Translations under genes and position numbers: made by a program
The notes under the pieces: model-generated
The model's input: the letters and a program-made list of their open reading frames with translations, nothing else
The model's database searches: none
Told to the model about the DNA's origin: nothing
Assembly: GCA_013362295.1 (NCBI GenBank)
Contig: JABFWJ010000317.1
Location: 1-14,418, forward strand
Source of the DNA: Thermoleophilia bacterium
Lineage (GTDB): Bacteria; Actinomycetota; Thermoleophilia; Gaiellales; Gaiellaceae
Reading direction: 5' to 3'
Length of the DNA stretch: 14,418 bases
In this document: in pieces, positions 4,918 through 12,063 of the stretch
Numbering within the stretch: position 1 is the first letter of the stretch
Layout of the letters: the number at the start of each line of letters is the position of its first letter

Positions 4918-6630
4918 ATGTTCAGCTTCAAGGTCAAGCTCGTTCTCTGGTTCGCCCTCCTGGCGCTCCTGCCTCTCGCCGTGGCGTTCTACGGCTACGA
5001 CACGCTGGCCAAGCGGAGCGAGAGCCGCAGGGTCGACGCGGGCCTCGAGGCCGGCCTGCGCGCGGCGGTCGCGGCCTATGGCACGCGGTTGGACGCCGCG
5101 AGCCGGTCGGCGCAGCAGCGCGCCTCGGATCCGGCGCTCCAGCGCGCTCTCCGGGACGGGGACCGGAAGACGCTGGCGCGGATCCTCGACCGCGTCCCGG
5201 GGGCCCATCTCGGAGACGGGCCTGCGAGCGTCACGGTGTTCGACAACGGCGTCGTGCTCGGGCGCGTCTCGGTCTCGATCCCGGTCGACGCTCGCTTGCT
5301 GCGCTCGCTCGCTGGCGGCCTCTCGGACGGCGACCGCCTCGTCGCGGTGCGCGACGGCCGGATCGTCGCGGGCGGCTCGGGCAGGCTCACGCTCGCGCCG
5401 GAACGCTCGGCCCGCGTGCGGCTGGGGGAGAAGCAGTACCGCGGCCTGTCGACGCAGACGCTCCCGGAGCCGCGCGGCCTCTCCCTCGTCGCGCTCGCGC
5501 CGCAGCAGGGGATCGACGCGGCGGTGCGAGCGTCCGAGCGCCGCATCATCTCGGCGCTGCTTGCCTCGCTGATCCTGATCGGGATCGTCACCTACCTGCT
5601 CGGCCGCTCGATCGTGCGCACGCTCCGCAGCTTCGCCGACGCCGCCAACGCGATCGCCTTCGGCCGGCTCGGCGAACGGGTCGAGGTCAGCGGCAGCGAC
5701 GAGTTCGCCGAGCTCGGCAACGCGTTCAACCGGATGGCCGCGCAGCTCGAGTCGCGGCTCGCCGAGCTGGAGACGGAGCGCAACCGCGTCCGTGACGCCA
5801 CGGCCCGGTTCGGCGAGGCGCTCGTCGCGACGCACGATCCGGCCCAGCTGATGCGCATCGTTGTGGAGTCGGCGGTCGAGGCGACCGGCGCCGCCGGGGG
5901 CGTCGTCTTCGGTAGGAACGGCGAGCTCGCCCGTGCCGGCGATCCCGATGCCGGCTCGGAGCGCCTTGCGTTCCCGCTGCGTGTCGGCACGTCGGACTTC
6001 GGCTCGCTCGTGCTCGCGTCGGAGAACTTCGGGGCCGACCAGGTCGAGACGGCCGCGTCGCTCGCAGCGCAGGTCGTCGTCGCACTCGAGAATGCGCGTC
6101 TGCACCGGATGGTCGAGCGGCAGGCGCTCGTCGACAGCCTCACCGGGCTCGCGAATCGCCGCAGCCTCGAGGAGTCGCTGCGCTCCGAGCTGGCCCGCGC
6201 AGCGCGCTTCGGCGATTCGGTCTGCGTCGTGCTCGCCGACCTCGACGACTTCAAGCAGGTGAACGACCGCTACGGCCACGCGGCGGGTGACGAAGTCCTG
6301 AAGGCGTTCGCGAGCGCCCTGCGCGCCACGGTCCGCGAGAGCGACGTCGCCGGGCGCTGGGGCGGAGAGGAATTTGCGCTCGTGCTGTCCGGCACGGATG
6401 CGCCGGGCGGGGCGCGGCTGGCCGAGCGTGCGCGAGCCGCGATCGCGGCGCGCCAGGTGCCGATGCCGAATGGCGACCTGTGCTCCGTCACCGCGAGCTT
6501 CGGCGTCGCGGCGTTCCCCGACAGCCGCGAGCTCGGGGACATCCTCGCCGCCGCCGATTCGGCGCTCTACGCCGCCAAGGATGCGGGCAAGAACCGCGTC
6601 GTCACGGCAACGCGATCGATCACGACGTAG
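4918..6630 (+). CDS. Membrane sensor diguanylate cyclase (extracytoplasmic sensor, HAMP, GAF, GGDEF)
   Basis: 570 residues. It makes the second messenger cyclic di-GMP from two GTP in response to an unknown signal. An N-terminal TM helix (about 7-25) is followed by an extracytoplasmic region (about 30-205) with a CACHE-like segment (VTVFDNGVVLGRVSVSIPV, 105-123). TM2 is at about 210-228, HAMP at 229-281 (ending DEFAELGNAFNRM, 261-273), and a GAF-like domain at about 293-398. The GGDEF domain (about 405-562) has DSLTGLANRR (406-415), DLDDFKQVND (441-450) and active-site GGEEF (482-486), a variant compatible with activity. The product-inhibition I-site RxxD is present as RESD (473-476), five residues before GGEEF. 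No EAL or HD-GYP domain is attached. The ATG at 4918 directly precedes TM1; a weak GGAAAG (4901-4906) lies 11 nt upstream. It is divergent from the low-complexity surface-protein gene across 72 bp. Confidence 0.93.
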   Translation: MFSFKVKLVLWFALLALLPLAVAFYGYDTLAKRSESRRVDAGLEAGLRAAVAAYGTRLDAASRSAQQRASDPALQRALRDGDRKTLARILDRVPGAHLGDGPASVTVFDNGVVLGRVSVSIPVDARLLRSLAGGLSDGDRLVAVRDGRIVAGGSGRLTLAPERSARVRLGEKQYRGLSTQTLPEPRGLSLVALAPQQGIDAAVRASERRIISALLASLILIGIVTYLLGRSIVRTLRSFADAANAIAFGRLGERVEVSGSDEFAELGNAFNRMAAQLESRLAELETERNRVRDATARFGEALVATHDPAQLMRIVVESAVEATGAAGGVVFGRNGELARAGDPDAGSERLAFPLRVGTSDFGSLVLASENFGADQVETAASLAAQVVVALENARLHRMVERQALVDSLTGLANRRSLEESLRSELARAARFGDSVCVVLADLDDFKQVNDRYGHAAGDEVLKAFASALRATVRESDVAGRWGGEEFALVLSGTDAPGGARLAERARAAIAARQVPMPNGDLCSVTASFGVAAFPDSRELGDILAAADSALYAAKDAGKNRVVTATRSITT

Positions 6631-6637
6631 ATTGGAC

Positions 6638-6643
6638 TACACT
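6638..6643 (+). promoter_or_regulatory. Putative -10 element TACACT upstream of the 122-residue gene
   Basis: The hexamer is identical to that before the gene at 402. It sits 41 nt upstream of the ATG at 6685, giving a leader of about 35 nt that contains the AGGAGG ribosome site. A separate promoter here would let this gene be transcribed independently of the cyclase, which ends at 6630. Confidence 0.35.
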
Positions 6644-6673
6644 GCTCCGCCGGGAGAGAAATGGTGTCAGAGC

Positions 6674-6679
6674 AGGAGG
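6674..6679 (+). promoter_or_regulatory. Shine-Dalgarno AGGAGG that decides the start of the 122-residue gene
   Basis: A full-consensus AGGAGG lies 5 nt before the ATG at 6685. It is preferred over the in-frame ATG at 6661, which would place this site inside the coding region. It is the strongest ribosome-binding site in the window. Confidence 0.8.
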
Positions 6680-6684
6680 ATTTT

Positions 6685-7053
6685 ATGGCGGTCGACACGA
6701 CGTCGGTCTTTTCGCAGGTCATCCAGGACCACCTGGAGCTGAAGCGGCGCAACGCTGCGCTCGAGCACGAGATGCCGCTCGGGAAGTACATGAGCGACGA
6801 CCCGTTCGAGAACCACCCGCTCTTCAAGACGGAGGAGCAGGCTCGGATCGAGGACACGATGGACGGTGTGCCGGGGATCGAGGCCGAGGAGACCTCGCTC
6901 GACTGGCCCTCGACGGAAGACACGTTCATCGATGCGCCCGCCGTCGCGCCTCCGGTTCCGGAGGCGACCGAGGAAGCTGCTGCGCCGGACGCGGACCAGC
7001 CCTCGGACGAGAATCTCTGGTCGCGCTCGCGCGACTTCGACTGGGGCGACTGA
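6685..7053 (+). CDS. Acidic hypothetical protein (122 residues)
   Basis: Starts at ATG 6685 behind AGGAGG. It has 30 Asp/Glu against about 8 Lys/Arg, so it is strongly acidic. The N-terminal part (residues 1-60) looks structured and amphipathic (VFSQVIQDHLELKRRNAALEH, 8-28). It is followed by MPLGKYMSDDPFENHPLFKTEEQARIEDTMDG, which has the regularity of a conserved motif. Residues about 62-112 are low-complexity, acidic and Ala/Pro-rich, probably disordered. The C-terminus WSRSRDFDWGD (112-122) is a short aromatic/acidic tail that could be a peptide docking motif. There is no signal peptide or TM, so it is cytoplasmic. No family recognised. It follows the diguanylate cyclase by 54 nt on the same strand, with its own likely promoter, so a functional link to cyclic di-GMP is only possible, not shown. 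Confidence 0.8.
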   Translation: MAVDTTSVFSQVIQDHLELKRRNAALEHEMPLGKYMSDDPFENHPLFKTEEQARIEDTMDGVPGIEAEETSLDWPSTEDTFIDAPAVAPPVPEATEEAAAPDADQPSDENLWSRSRDFDWGD

Positions 7054-7079
7054 CGAAGCTCGGCGACGGCGGCCTTCGC

Positions 7080-7099
7080 GCGACGAAGGGCGTCGTCGC
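7080..7099. terminator. Hairpin in the convergent gap, possible bidirectional terminator
   Basis: GCGACGA (7080-7086) and TCGTCGC (7093-7099) can pair over a 6-nt loop between the converging genes that end at 7053 and 7117. There is no U-run on the plus-strand side, and an alternative CCTTCG/CGAAGG pairing (7073-7089) competes. This is a weak call. Confidence 0.35.
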
Positions 7100-7116
7100 A
7101 ATTCAGCGTTGCGCAA

Positions 7117-9000
7117 TCAGGGCTGCGAGAGCCGGGCCCAGAGGTTGTCGAGCATCCGCTTGATCGGCCAGAAGGTGGCCGAGCCGCCGAAGTCGAGCAC
7201 CCCTGCCGCGAAGACCTTCGCGCCGGCCGGCGTCTCGTAGTACGACATCTGCGGGCCGATGCCGGGCCCGAAGAGGTCGGGGATCTGCGCGAGCACGAGC
7301 GTCCCCGGCGGCGATTCCGGAGTCGTCGCGTCGATCTCGATCCCGTACCCCCCGACGAACTGTCCGAACTGCGCGCCGTCGGCGAGGCCGGTCCCGTCCC
7401 ACAGCCAGGGCGCCGTCGCGGCGCTCTGCACCGTGTAGAGACCCTGGCGCTGGCCGTCGTCGTTCGCGCGGTACTGCACGCCGATCAGCCGCACCTCGGG
7501 ACGCCCCGCATCGCGCCACTTGCCGATCTTGCGCAGCGTCTGCCCGCTCTTGTCGACTTTCCAGAAGAAGTTGTTCGCCGAGAGGAACATCAGGTTGCCG
7601 CCGAGATCGCGGAACCGCTCGACGACGTCGTATTCGTGTTGCGTGACGTACTCCTCGTGGCCCTCGAAGACGATCAGGTCGTAGGCGCGTGCGAGCTCGT
7701 CGCCGACGGTGACCGAATCGAAGTCGGAGTCGGAGATGAACTCCGCGCTCTTCCCGGACCAGTAGAACCAGTGCAGGAACGGCAGGTCGTACCGGTAGAA
7801 GCGGGGCGGTGCGCCGCGCGCGGTGTACCCGCGTGAGAGCAGGACGGTGCGGTTCGGCGGGCCTGCGTACCACGTGTCTCCGTAGCCGTCACCGTTCACA
7901 TCTTCGAAGTTGTAGGCCTCCCAGGTGTTCGTCGGGAGGACGACGAGGATGCGGCTGCTCAGGCCGAGGATCGTCGGCCGGACGACGAACGGCGCGTAGC
8001 CGACGCGCCCGTCGGGGCCGCCAAACTGCACGTAGTAGAGCCCGCTCGCGACGGTCGGGACGTGGAAGGTGATCACGTGCGACCGGTCGCGCCAGCTCGA
8101 CCAGTTCACGGTGACCGGAGGCGCGCCGACGTCGACGCCCGCGAACTGGTTGTCCGCGTACGTGACGACCTGCTCGGGCCCCGAGTGGAAGACGCGGTAG
8201 GTGAGCTCCGGCTCGTCCGTCGCGACACGGATCTGTGCGACCTCGCCGGGCAGGTAGCTCGGCTTGTTGAACGCGGCGTCGATCCCTTGCAGCCGCACCA
8301 CGACGCCGCGCGGTTCCCGCCCGACGAACGCGTTCGGCGCTCCGTACGTGCCGCGGTTGCCGGCGGCGTCGAGGGTCGTGAAACGGATCAGGTACGTCCG
8401 CGGATTGAGGTTCGAAGTCGGCGCCCACGTCATCGTGTGCAGGCCGCGCCCGAACCTCGCCGTGACGGTGGAGAGGATCTTCGGCACCTTGACGGTGCGG
8501 GTGACGTCCATCGTGACCGTCGCAGGCTCCTTCAGATCGAAGCTGACGTTCACCTTGTCGCGGAAGCCGTCGCCGTTCGGCGAGACGGTAGTGAGCAGCG
8601 GGCCGTCGCCGGTGAAAGGCGTCGAGCCGTTGTCGGCGTGCAGGTCGACCAGCTGCGGCGCATGCGTGTCGATCCGGAGCGGCGCCGACGCGAGCACCGC
8701 CGAGCGGTAGACCAGGCGGACGACGTAGTTGCCGTCCGGGACGCGCTTGCCCGCGATGCGGCCGTCCCACCCGAGGTCCAGGATGCGGCGGCGCGACGGC
8801 GCCACGATCCAGCCGAGCGTGCGGCCGCCGGGCGTCGCGAGCCCGACTCCGACCTGGCGTCGAACCGTGAGCCTCGCCGACACGAGCAGGGTCGCGTGCC
8901 GGGGCGAGAACTGGGTCGGCGAGACCGTCAGCGTCGCGGCGTGCGCTTGGGCCGTGACCGCGAAGGCGGACACGGCGACGACCAATCCCAGGCGGCGCAT
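7117..9000 (-). CDS. Secreted FlgD-Ig / N,N-dimethylformamidase-like domain protein
   Basis: 627 residues. A signal peptide (about 1-21, MRRLGLVV...AQAHA/A) indicates export. Residues about 22-110 and 130-220 look like two Ig-type folds of the FlgD-like kind: DLGWDGRIAGKRVPDGNYVVRL (75-96), and TVSPNGDGFRDKVNVSF (138-154) leading to YLIRFTTLDAAGNRG (203-217). From about 235 to the end it resembles the large-subunit C-terminal domain of N,N-dimethylformamidase: TNTWEAYNFEDVNGDGYGD (357-375), YDLPFLHWF (404-412), YDLIVFEGHEEYVT (440-453), FRDLGGNLMFLSANNFFWKVD (463-483) and VLDFGGSATFW (601-611). The known enzyme uses an iron held by two Tyr and one Glu. Candidates here are Y363, E449/E450 and Y451, but I cannot align them. 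Two Asp/Asn loops (142-148, 367-375) resemble calcium sites. The substrate is unknown and the dimethylformamidase reaction itself is unlikely. Start at 9000 is set by the signal peptide and a -10 box 6 nt upstream. Confidence 0.85.
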   Translation of the reverse strand: MRRLGLVVAVSAFAVTAQAHAATLTVSPTQFSPRHATLLVSARLTVRRQVGVGLATPGGRTLGWIVAPSRRRILDLGWDGRIAGKRVPDGNYVVRLVYRSAVLASAPLRIDTHAPQLVDLHADNGSTPFTGDGPLLTTVSPNGDGFRDKVNVSFDLKEPATVTMDVTRTVKVPKILSTVTARFGRGLHTMTWAPTSNLNPRTYLIRFTTLDAAGNRGTYGAPNAFVGREPRGVVVRLQGIDAAFNKPSYLPGEVAQIRVATDEPELTYRVFHSGPEQVVTYADNQFAGVDVGAPPVTVNWSSWRDRSHVITFHVPTVASGLYYVQFGGPDGRVGYAPFVVRPTILGLSSRILVVLPTNTWEAYNFEDVNGDGYGDTWYAGPPNRTVLLSRGYTARGAPPRFYRYDLPFLHWFYWSGKSAEFISDSDFDSVTVGDELARAYDLIVFEGHEEYVTQHEYDVVERFRDLGGNLMFLSANNFFWKVDKSGQTLRKIGKWRDAGRPEVRLIGVQYRANDDGQRQGLYTVQSAATAPWLWDGTGLADGAQFGQFVGGYGIEIDATTPESPPGTLVLAQIPDLFGPGIGPQMSYYETPAGAKVFAAGVLDFGGSATFWPIKRMLDNLWARLSQP

Positions 9001-9006
9001 CCGCGC

Positions 9007-9012
9007 AGGGTA
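9007..9012 (-). promoter_or_regulatory. Putative -10 element TACCCT for the secreted protein gene
   Basis: On the minus strand TACCCT is followed by 6 nt (GCGCGG) and the ATG at 9000. This predicts a leaderless mRNA and a promoter within the 26-nt gap after the DUF1360 gene, so the secreted protein need not depend on upstream transcription. Confidence 0.4.
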
Positions 9013-9026
9013 TCGCGACCGCAGGA

Positions 9027-9506
9027 CTACCCCGCGCGCCGCTCGAGCTCGTTGGCCTTGCTCGTCAGCGCCGCGAAGCCGGCCTGCAGCCAGTCGTTCG
9101 TCCCGCCGGCCGCGAGCGACCAGGTGAGGATGCGGCCCAGGCGCGGCGCCAGGATCTGCGTGACGCTCAGGCCCGCGGCTACCCACGCGCCGATGCAGCG
9201 GGAGCACGTCACGAGCTCGCCGATCGCCTGCCGCAGGTCGCCGCTCCCGACGGGCTGCTCGTCTCCCTCGCCTGCTTCGCCCTCGACGAATGGATCGCGG
9301 AGGAAGCTCGTCACCTCGTCGCTGCTGATCGTGCGCGCGGCCTTGAACGTCGCGGCACCGAGCACGAGGAGGTCGAGCGCGTCGTGCTCGCGCGGGTCGC
9401 GGCCGAGCACCCGGGCGAGCCAGCCGGCGGCGGCGAGTCCGCCGACGAACGTTCCCATGATCGCGGCGTACGCCCCGTAGGGGCGGCGGGTCGTCTGCTC
9501 GGCCAT
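9027..9506 (-). CDS. DUF1360 family membrane protein
   Basis: 159 residues from ATG 9506-9504 to TAG 9029-9027. It matches the DUF1360 pattern (as in Bacillus YjcA). A first hydrophobic helix lies at about 11-33 (GAYAAIMGTFVGGLAAAGWLARV). Then come HDALDLLVLGAATFKAARTISSDEVTSFLRDPF (41-73), an acidic spacer (EGEAGEGDEQPVG, 75-87), and the family hallmark GELVTCSRCIGAWVAAGL (96-113) with the CxxC pair C101/C104. A final weakly hydrophobic helix is near 115-135. The family is found in sporulating and other Gram-positive bacteria and its role is not established; the cysteine pair could bind metal or form a disulfide. It is divergent from uvrB with only 21 bp between the start codons, so the two promoters must overlap or lie inside each other's genes. 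Longer versions of this frame extend into uvrB and are shadow. Confidence 0.85.
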   Translation of the reverse strand: MAEQTTRRPYGAYAAIMGTFVGGLAAAGWLARVLGRDPREHDALDLLVLGAATFKAARTISSDEVTSFLRDPFVEGEAGEGDEQPVGSGDLRQAIGELVTCSRCIGAWVAAGLSVTQILAPRLGRILTWSLAAGGTNDWLQAGFAALTSKANELERRAG

Positions 9507-9512
9507 GCGGGT

Positions 9513-9518
9513 TACCCT
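9513..9518 (+). promoter_or_regulatory. Putative -10 element TACCCT for uvrB
   Basis: TACCCT lies 9 nt before the GTG at 9528, within the short symmetric stretch GGGTTACCC (9509-9517). Transcription would start about 3 nt before the start codon, and there is no Shine-Dalgarno site. I see no LexA box in the 21-bp gap. Confidence 0.35.
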
Positions 9519-9527
9519 GTCCCTGAG

Positions 9528-11540
9528 GTGCCGCCGCTCAAAACATCCTCCGCCTACGTCCCGACTGGAGACCAGCCGGGCGCGGTCGCGACGCTCGCCG
9601 ACGGCCTGCGTGCGGGCGAGCGGTTTCAGACGCTGCTCGGCGCGACCGGCACCGGCAAGACCGCGACGATGGCCTGGATCATCGAGCAGGTCCAGAAGCC
9701 GGCGCTCGTGATCGCACACAACAAGACGCTCGCCGCGCAGCTCTGCAACGAGTTCCGCGAGTTCTTCCCGAACAACGCGGTCGAGTACTTCGTCTCGTAC
9801 TACGACTACTACCAGCCCGAGGCGTACGTCCCGCAGGCCGACCTCTACATCGAGAAGGATTCCTCGCGCAACGACGACATCGACCGGCTGCGGCACTCCG
9901 CGACCTCGAGCCTCCTCTCGCGGCGCGACACGATCGTCGTCGCCTCGGTGTCGTGCATCTACGGTCTCGGTTCACCGGAGGAGTACGAGGCGCGCCTCGT
10001 GTTCCTGACCGTCGGCGAGGAGACCGATCGCGACCTCGTGCTGCGGAAGCTGGTCGACATCCAGTACTCGCGCAACGACACGCTGCTCGGCCGTGGCCGC
10101 TTCCGCGTCCGCGGGGACGTGATCGAGATCCAGCCCGCACACTCGGAGACGGCGTACCGCGTGTCGTTCTTCGGGGACGAGGTGGAGCAGATCTCGCACT
10201 TCGATCCGCTCACGGGCGAGGTGCTCTCGAAGCTCGACCACATCACCGTGTTTCCGGCGACGCAGTATGTGACGTCGAAGCCGACGATCGAGCGCGCGAT
10301 CGTCGAGATCAGGCACGAGCTCGAGGAGCAGGTGAAGTTCTTCGAGGCGAAGGGGATGATGCTCGAGGCGCACCGGATCAGGCAGCGCACCGAGTACGAC
10401 CTCGAGATGATGCAGGAGCTCGGCTTCTGCAACGGGATCGAGAACTACTCGCGCATCCTCGACGGCCGCCCGCCGGGTTCGGCGCCGCACACGCTGCTCG
10501 ACTACTTCCCGTCCGACTTCGTCGTCCTCGTGGACGAGTCGCACCAGACGATTCCGCAGATCGGCGGCATGTACGAGGGCGACCGCTCGCGGAAGCAGAC
10601 GCTCGTCGACTTCGGGTTCCGCCTGCCGAGCGCGATCGACAACCGCCCGCTGCGCTTCGACGAGTTCCTGTCGAAGGTGCCGCAGATGGTGCTCGTCTCC
10701 GCGACGCCCGGCGCTTGGGAGCTCAAACAGTCCGCGCGCGTGGCCGAGCAGTTGATCCGCCCGACGTACCTCGTCGATCCGGAGGTCGAGCTGCGCCCGA
10801 CGAAGAACCAGATCGACGACCTGCTGAACGAGATCCGGAGGCGCGAGGAAAAGGGCGAGCGCGTCCTCGTGACGACGCTGACGAAGAAGATGGCCGAGGA
10901 CTTGACCGACTACCTGCTCGAGGCCGGCGTGAAGACGCGCTACCTCCACAGTGAAGTCGACACGCTCGAGCGCATCCAGATCATCCGCGAGCTGCGGCTC
11001 GGCGAGTACGACGTGCTCGTCGGCGTCAACCTCCTGCGCGAGGGCCTCGACCTGCCCGAGGTCTCGCTGGTCGCGATCCTCGACGCGGACAAGGAAGGCT
11101 TCCTGCGCGGCAAGACGGCGCTGATCCAGACGATCGGGCGCGCGGCACGCCACATCGAGGGCAAGGTGCTGATGTACGCCGACAAGCTGACCGAGGCGAT
11201 CAAGGGCGCGCTCGACGAGACGAATCGCAGGCGGTCGGTTCAGCTCGCCTACAACGAGGAGCACGGGACGCAGCCGCTGTCGATCACGAAGGGCGTCTCG
11301 GACATCGCCGAGTTCCTCGCGCTCGAGGCGCCGCACGTCCCGCGCTCGCGCCGCCGGGGCGACAAGGTCGAGGGGATGAATCGCGAGGAGCTCGAGCGGC
11401 TCGTCGTCACGCTCGAGGAGGAGATGTTCCAGGCCGCCGAGGAGCTGCGCTTCGAGTACGCGGCAAAGCTGCGCGACGAGATCAAGAGCATCCGGCGCGA
11501 CTTGATGGCGCTCGCGTCGACGACCGCAACGACGGTATGA
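9528..11540 (+). CDS. uvrB: UvrABC excinuclease subunit B
   Basis: 670 residues, the usual UvrB length. UvrB receives damaged DNA from UvrA, verifies the lesion with its ATPase and beta-hairpin, and recruits UvrC for incision (nucleotide excision repair, cytoplasm). It begins SSAYVPTGDQPGAV (7-20), as UvrB does. Walker A is GATGTGKT (38-45). The DNA-clamping beta-hairpin region is YYDYYQPEAYVPQADLYIEKD (91-111), followed by SSRNDDIDRLRHSAT. The Walker B/DEAD-like motif is VDESH (335-339), then GGMYEGDRSRKQTL and SATPG (391-395). Helicase motifs V and VI are VNLLREGLDLPEVSLVAILDADKEGFLR (500-527) and QTIGRAARHIEGKVLMYAD (534-552). The UVR domain that contacts UvrC is at about 620-655. GTG 9528 gives the family N-terminus; extensions upstream run into the DUF1360 gene. 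It is divergent from DUF1360, with the GlsB-like genes 28 nt downstream. Confidence 0.98.
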   Translation: MPPLKTSSAYVPTGDQPGAVATLADGLRAGERFQTLLGATGTGKTATMAWIIEQVQKPALVIAHNKTLAAQLCNEFREFFPNNAVEYFVSYYDYYQPEAYVPQADLYIEKDSSRNDDIDRLRHSATSSLLSRRDTIVVASVSCIYGLGSPEEYEARLVFLTVGEETDRDLVLRKLVDIQYSRNDTLLGRGRFRVRGDVIEIQPAHSETAYRVSFFGDEVEQISHFDPLTGEVLSKLDHITVFPATQYVTSKPTIERAIVEIRHELEEQVKFFEAKGMMLEAHRIRQRTEYDLEMMQELGFCNGIENYSRILDGRPPGSAPHTLLDYFPSDFVVLVDESHQTIPQIGGMYEGDRSRKQTLVDFGFRLPSAIDNRPLRFDEFLSKVPQMVLVSATPGAWELKQSARVAEQLIRPTYLVDPEVELRPTKNQIDDLLNEIRRREEKGERVLVTTLTKKMAEDLTDYLLEAGVKTRYLHSEVDTLERIQIIRELRLGEYDVLVGVNLLREGLDLPEVSLVAILDADKEGFLRGKTALIQTIGRAARHIEGKVLMYADKLTEAIKGALDETNRRRSVQLAYNEEHGTQPLSITKGVSDIAEFLALEAPHVPRSRRRGDKVEGMNREELERLVVTLEEEMFQAAEELRFEYAAKLRDEIKSIRRDLMALASTTATTV

Positions 11541-11568
11541 GCCGCCGGCGCGGGCTCGGCGGATCCTC

Positions 11569-12063
11569 ATGAGTTTGAGCGTCGTCCTGGCGATCCTGAT
11601 CTCGGGCTTTCTGACGGGCGCGCTGGCGCGGCTCGCGATTCCCGGGCCCGATCCGATGCCGATCTGGCTCACCGTCGCGATCGGGCTCGCCGGGTCGATC
11701 ACCGGCGCCGCCGTCGGGAAGGCGATCTCGCACGACAACGGCTTCGTGATCTCGTTCCTCTCGTTCGGCGTCGCGATGGCGCTCGTCGCCGGCTACCGCC
11801 GATTCGTCCAGAAGCGGCCGGTCTTCGGTCCCGGCGCGTTCGCGTTCCCGGAGCGCGGGCTCGGCGTCGACCAGACGCGCGAGCGGCTGCAACGGCTCGG
11901 CTTCGATCCGAGCGCGCTTCGACCCGACCCCGCAAAGCTCGAGCACGCCCGGCTCGAGGCGATGCTGCGCGAGCTTCATCGCGCCGGGGTGCTGACGGAC
12001 GAGGAGCTCGAGGAGAAGCTGGCCGGTTTGCAAGCGGACGCCGAGGATAGACAGCGTCCATGA
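11569..12063 (+). CDS. GlsB/YeaQ/YmgE-type membrane protein with SHOCT-like C-terminus
   Basis: 164 residues. Residues 1-80 form a small integral membrane unit of the GlsB/YeaQ/YmgE (transglycosylase-associated) family: TM at about 5-22, the loop RLAIPGPDPMPIWLTVAIGLAG (21-42), a second TM with glycine motifs through residue 50, and a third (about 60-77). The family is linked to stress and envelope responses in other bacteria, but its molecular role is unknown. A linker follows (about 80-125). The C-terminal LEAMLRELHRAGVLTDEELEEKLAGL (129-154) has the SHOCT pattern, a short helical oligomerisation module. ATG 11569 is 28 nt after uvrB, with only a weak GGAT as ribosome site; an operon with uvrB is plausible. 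Its TGA overlaps the ATG of the next gene (ATGA, 12060-12063). Confidence 0.82.
   Translation: MSLSVVLAILISGFLTGALARLAIPGPDPMPIWLTVAIGLAGSITGAAVGKAISHDNGFVISFLSFGVAMALVAGYRRFVQKRPVFGPGAFAFPERGLGVDQTRERLQRLGFDPSALRPDPAKLEHARLEAMLRELHRAGVLTDEELEEKLAGLQADAEDRQRP

Noticed and set aside
4909..6279. 456-codon minus-strand frame opposite the diguanylate cyclase
   Set aside because: It is a shadow of a well-supported gene and shows no domains.
6661..6684. Upstream ATG at 6661 as start of the acidic protein
   Set aside because: It would put the consensus AGGAGG inside the coding region. The ATG at 6685 is correctly spaced behind it.
8062..9480. 472-codon plus-strand frame opposite the secreted protein and DUF1360 genes
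   Set aside because: It crosses two well-supported minus-strand genes, is arginine/aspartate-rich and has no recognisable domain.
9507..9527. LexA/SOS box upstream of uvrB
   Set aside because: No CGAAC...GTTCG-type palindrome is present in the gap between the divergent starts, so SOS control is not supported here.
11539..11562. GAGCC/GGCTC and CCGCC/GGCGG pairings after uvrB as a terminator
   Set aside because: The stems are only 5 bp, compete with each other, have no T-run, and lie in a 28-nt gap before a same-strand gene.
9972..11738. 588-codon open frame on the minus strand opposite uvrB
   Set aside because: It lies almost wholly opposite uvrB, is arginine/leucine/glutamate-rich without domains, and arises from GC-rich codon bias on the other strand.
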